Shown here piece after piece: positions 56,076-57,425 of a stretch of DNA of 57,425 bases. The first letter of the stretch is position 1; each line of letters begins with the position of its first letter. Below the pieces are notes generated by a model that worked only from the letters and a program-made list of their open reading frames with translations, ran no database searches and was not told where the DNA came from. Where the stretch lies: assembly GCA_032718475.1 (NCBI GenBank), contig JAUCBJ010001060.1, positions 1 to 57,425 on the forward strand. The letters are read 5' to 3'. Source of the DNA: Nemertoderma westbladi (taxonomy: Eukaryota; Xenacoelomorpha; Nemertodermatida; Nemertodermatidae). The position numbers were made by a program, and so were the translations under genes.

Positions 56076-57220
56076 TGTAAAAGCTTTTGCGTAATTAGCC
56101 GGTTATTTTCCCCGTAAAGTACTCTGTAGTTGGTTTACTGGGCATAAAAAGGCCGTGTCCTTACTGTACTGGTGTTTTAGAGGACATAAAAGCCATTTCT
56201 TCTGTATTTGTACTTTAGAGGACATAATCCACAATTTCGGGATGCAATAAGCTCGATACTCTTGAAAACAGTGTCGCTACCATGACGACGGCTAACAGCT
56301 GATATTGCCACGTCGACGTTTCTTTGTTTCTTTGTTCTCTTGTTGTTCAGTTGACCAATCAGAGCGTTTTTTGTCTCTGTGTTGGAGGTGGATACAGAAA
56401 CTCAGGAATTCAGTGTTATATTTGCCCAAAGCCTAAGAACATCGGCTTTTGGCACCTCCGTGTTTCAGTCTTTAGCTTTACATTAGTAGGCTTAATTATA
56501 GAACGTATATCTGTTATCAAACCAATTATACTCACTTAATAATCATTTATACCTTAACTTTACTGCTTTGCTGTTGATTATTCGTTATATTTGCTGATGA
56601 AATATTATATCGGAATACTGATCAATAGTCAGACACCCCACCTTCTTGATATACTAAAGGTTAGAGAGACCGGTTACAGATAAATGATTGCGACCTATGT
56701 TAAATGGTTTGAAGTGAATCTAATGCTATTTCATATGCCCAACATAAATTGTCTGTTGCTCTCTTTATACGTGACTAAATTTAGTGAAGGTCGGCAGATT
56801 AGTGTGCAGTATTGTGCAGCATTGTGTATGAGTGTAACTGATAACAAAGCATCTCCTAAAGAATGCGCCATATACGTAAATCTATAGCCTTTTCGTTGTG
56901 TCTAGTTTAAGTCATAACTCTGTTTACATATTTAGAGCGCCACGTCCTAAAGGAACTGTTAATATTTCCCGAAAGTGAATAATATTTGTCAGAGATTATA
57001 TATTACGATCAGTCGAATAATACAGTAGGCTTACACCATCAATCATTAAGCTCCGAACTCAGTCTCCCGGGTATATCCAACGGGTGAATGATTGCGCATA
57101 GACTGGCTTCGGCTAATGTAGTGTATTAAATACTCGTCATAGGCTAAAGACTATCTATCATCCAAAAGACATTCTAATTTTGGCAGGTTAAACTGTCAAA
57201 GGTCTTCAAAAGCGCAAACA
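56076..57220 (+). repeat. 3' LTR of copy 2
   Basis: 1145 bp, near-identical to the 5' LTR. It contains a 67-codon frame at 56684-56887 that corresponds to the 64-codon frame in copy-1 LTRs (shared RQISVQYCAALC and KECAIYVN). Confidence 0.92.
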
Positions 57221-57352
57221 TACCGGGTTCGAGCCCCAATAGGGCCGGTTGATATTTTTCGCTATGGAGAGCATTATCATATTGTCCTATCTACATTATA
57301 TATTTAATTCACCGTCACTCACCCCACAACAATTCATTTATTATTATTAATA
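57221..57352 (+). repeat. Right arm of SINE-derived palindrome
   Basis: Begins with the target duplication TACCG and continues GGGTTCGAGCCCCAATAGGG and onward to TTATTATTATTAAT. It reads as the inverse complement of the left arm up to position 57352. The remaining 73 bases to the window edge are unassigned. Confidence 0.85.
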
Positions 57353-57425
57353 TATGTAAGTCACACGTACATTTATCCGCCAACAACATAACATAACGGA
57401 ACGGTTTACATGTAAATATTACTTT

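Larger units (their letters stand above)
46298..57220 (+). mobile_element. BEL/Pao-like LTR element, copy 2, internally deleted
   Basis: LTRs are 46298-47444 (1147 bp) and 56076-57220 (1145 bp). They are nearly identical to each other and clearly diverged from copy 1. TG...CA ends and the target duplication TACCG flank it on both sides. The layout is the same as copy 1: leader with the duplicated block, gag-protease frame, AT-rich spacer, 3' reading frames, purine tract GGGAGCGG. RT, RNase H and integrase are missing at the same place. Compared with copy 1, gag has lost about 0.9 kb from its N-terminal part, but the 3' frame is far better preserved. Confidence 0.88.

Overview
This window is eukaryotic and comes from an animal. 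It has spliced genes with GT-AG introns, an animal-type PRKX kinase, a RuvB-like AAA+ ATPase, a seven-transmembrane receptor of gustatory-receptor-like type, LINEs, tRNA-derived SINEs and BEL/Pao-type LTR elements. Non-coding DNA is AT-rich and full of mini- and microsatellites, poly-C/poly-G runs and short palindromes (TAGGCCTA, ACCGGT, TACAGTA). A marine invertebrate is likely, but the sequence alone does not settle the lineage.

Layout: 1-6446 is repeat-rich non-coding DNA (a LINE fragment at the left edge, a 560-bp direct repeat, MITE pieces, a SINE). 6447-7863 is a two-exon PRKX-type protein kinase. From about 11.4 kb to 44.2 kb on the + strand, ten exons with matching phases build a candidate gustatory-receptor-like (GRL) seven-transmembrane receptor. 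Its introns hold a full-length LINE with an open 1013-codon endonuclease/reverse transcriptase frame, a decayed LINE copy, several minisatellites and a MITE. The last, about 15-kb, intron contains a complete antisense RUVBL1 gene (29379-31049, 456 aa) and a 12.1-kb BEL/Pao-like element (31560-43705) with apparently identical 1229-bp LTRs. A second, diverged BEL/Pao-like element (46298-57220) lies downstream in the same orientation.

Both LTR elements keep gag (DUF1759-type region, zinc knuckles) and an aspartic protease, but lack reverse transcriptase, RNase H and integrase at what looks like a shared deletion junction. Both also carry an unrecognised 3' reading-frame region. They therefore look like a non-autonomous family moved in trans. 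The coding sequence is unusually rich in consensus 5' splice sites, and the leader holds a duplicated block with a potential hairpin.

The observations most worth following up are: a 53-bp tandem repeat that multiplies the splice acceptor and start of a GRL exon; the splice-donor array in the BEL-like gag-pro frame; the insertion of the second element almost exactly at the centre of a 265-bp palindrome made of tRNA-SINE arms; the RUVBL1 gene nested in a receptor intron; and a 21-bp minisatellite with higher-order structure. Gene models were built by eye from reading frames, splice-site phase and family resemblance. No database search was possible.
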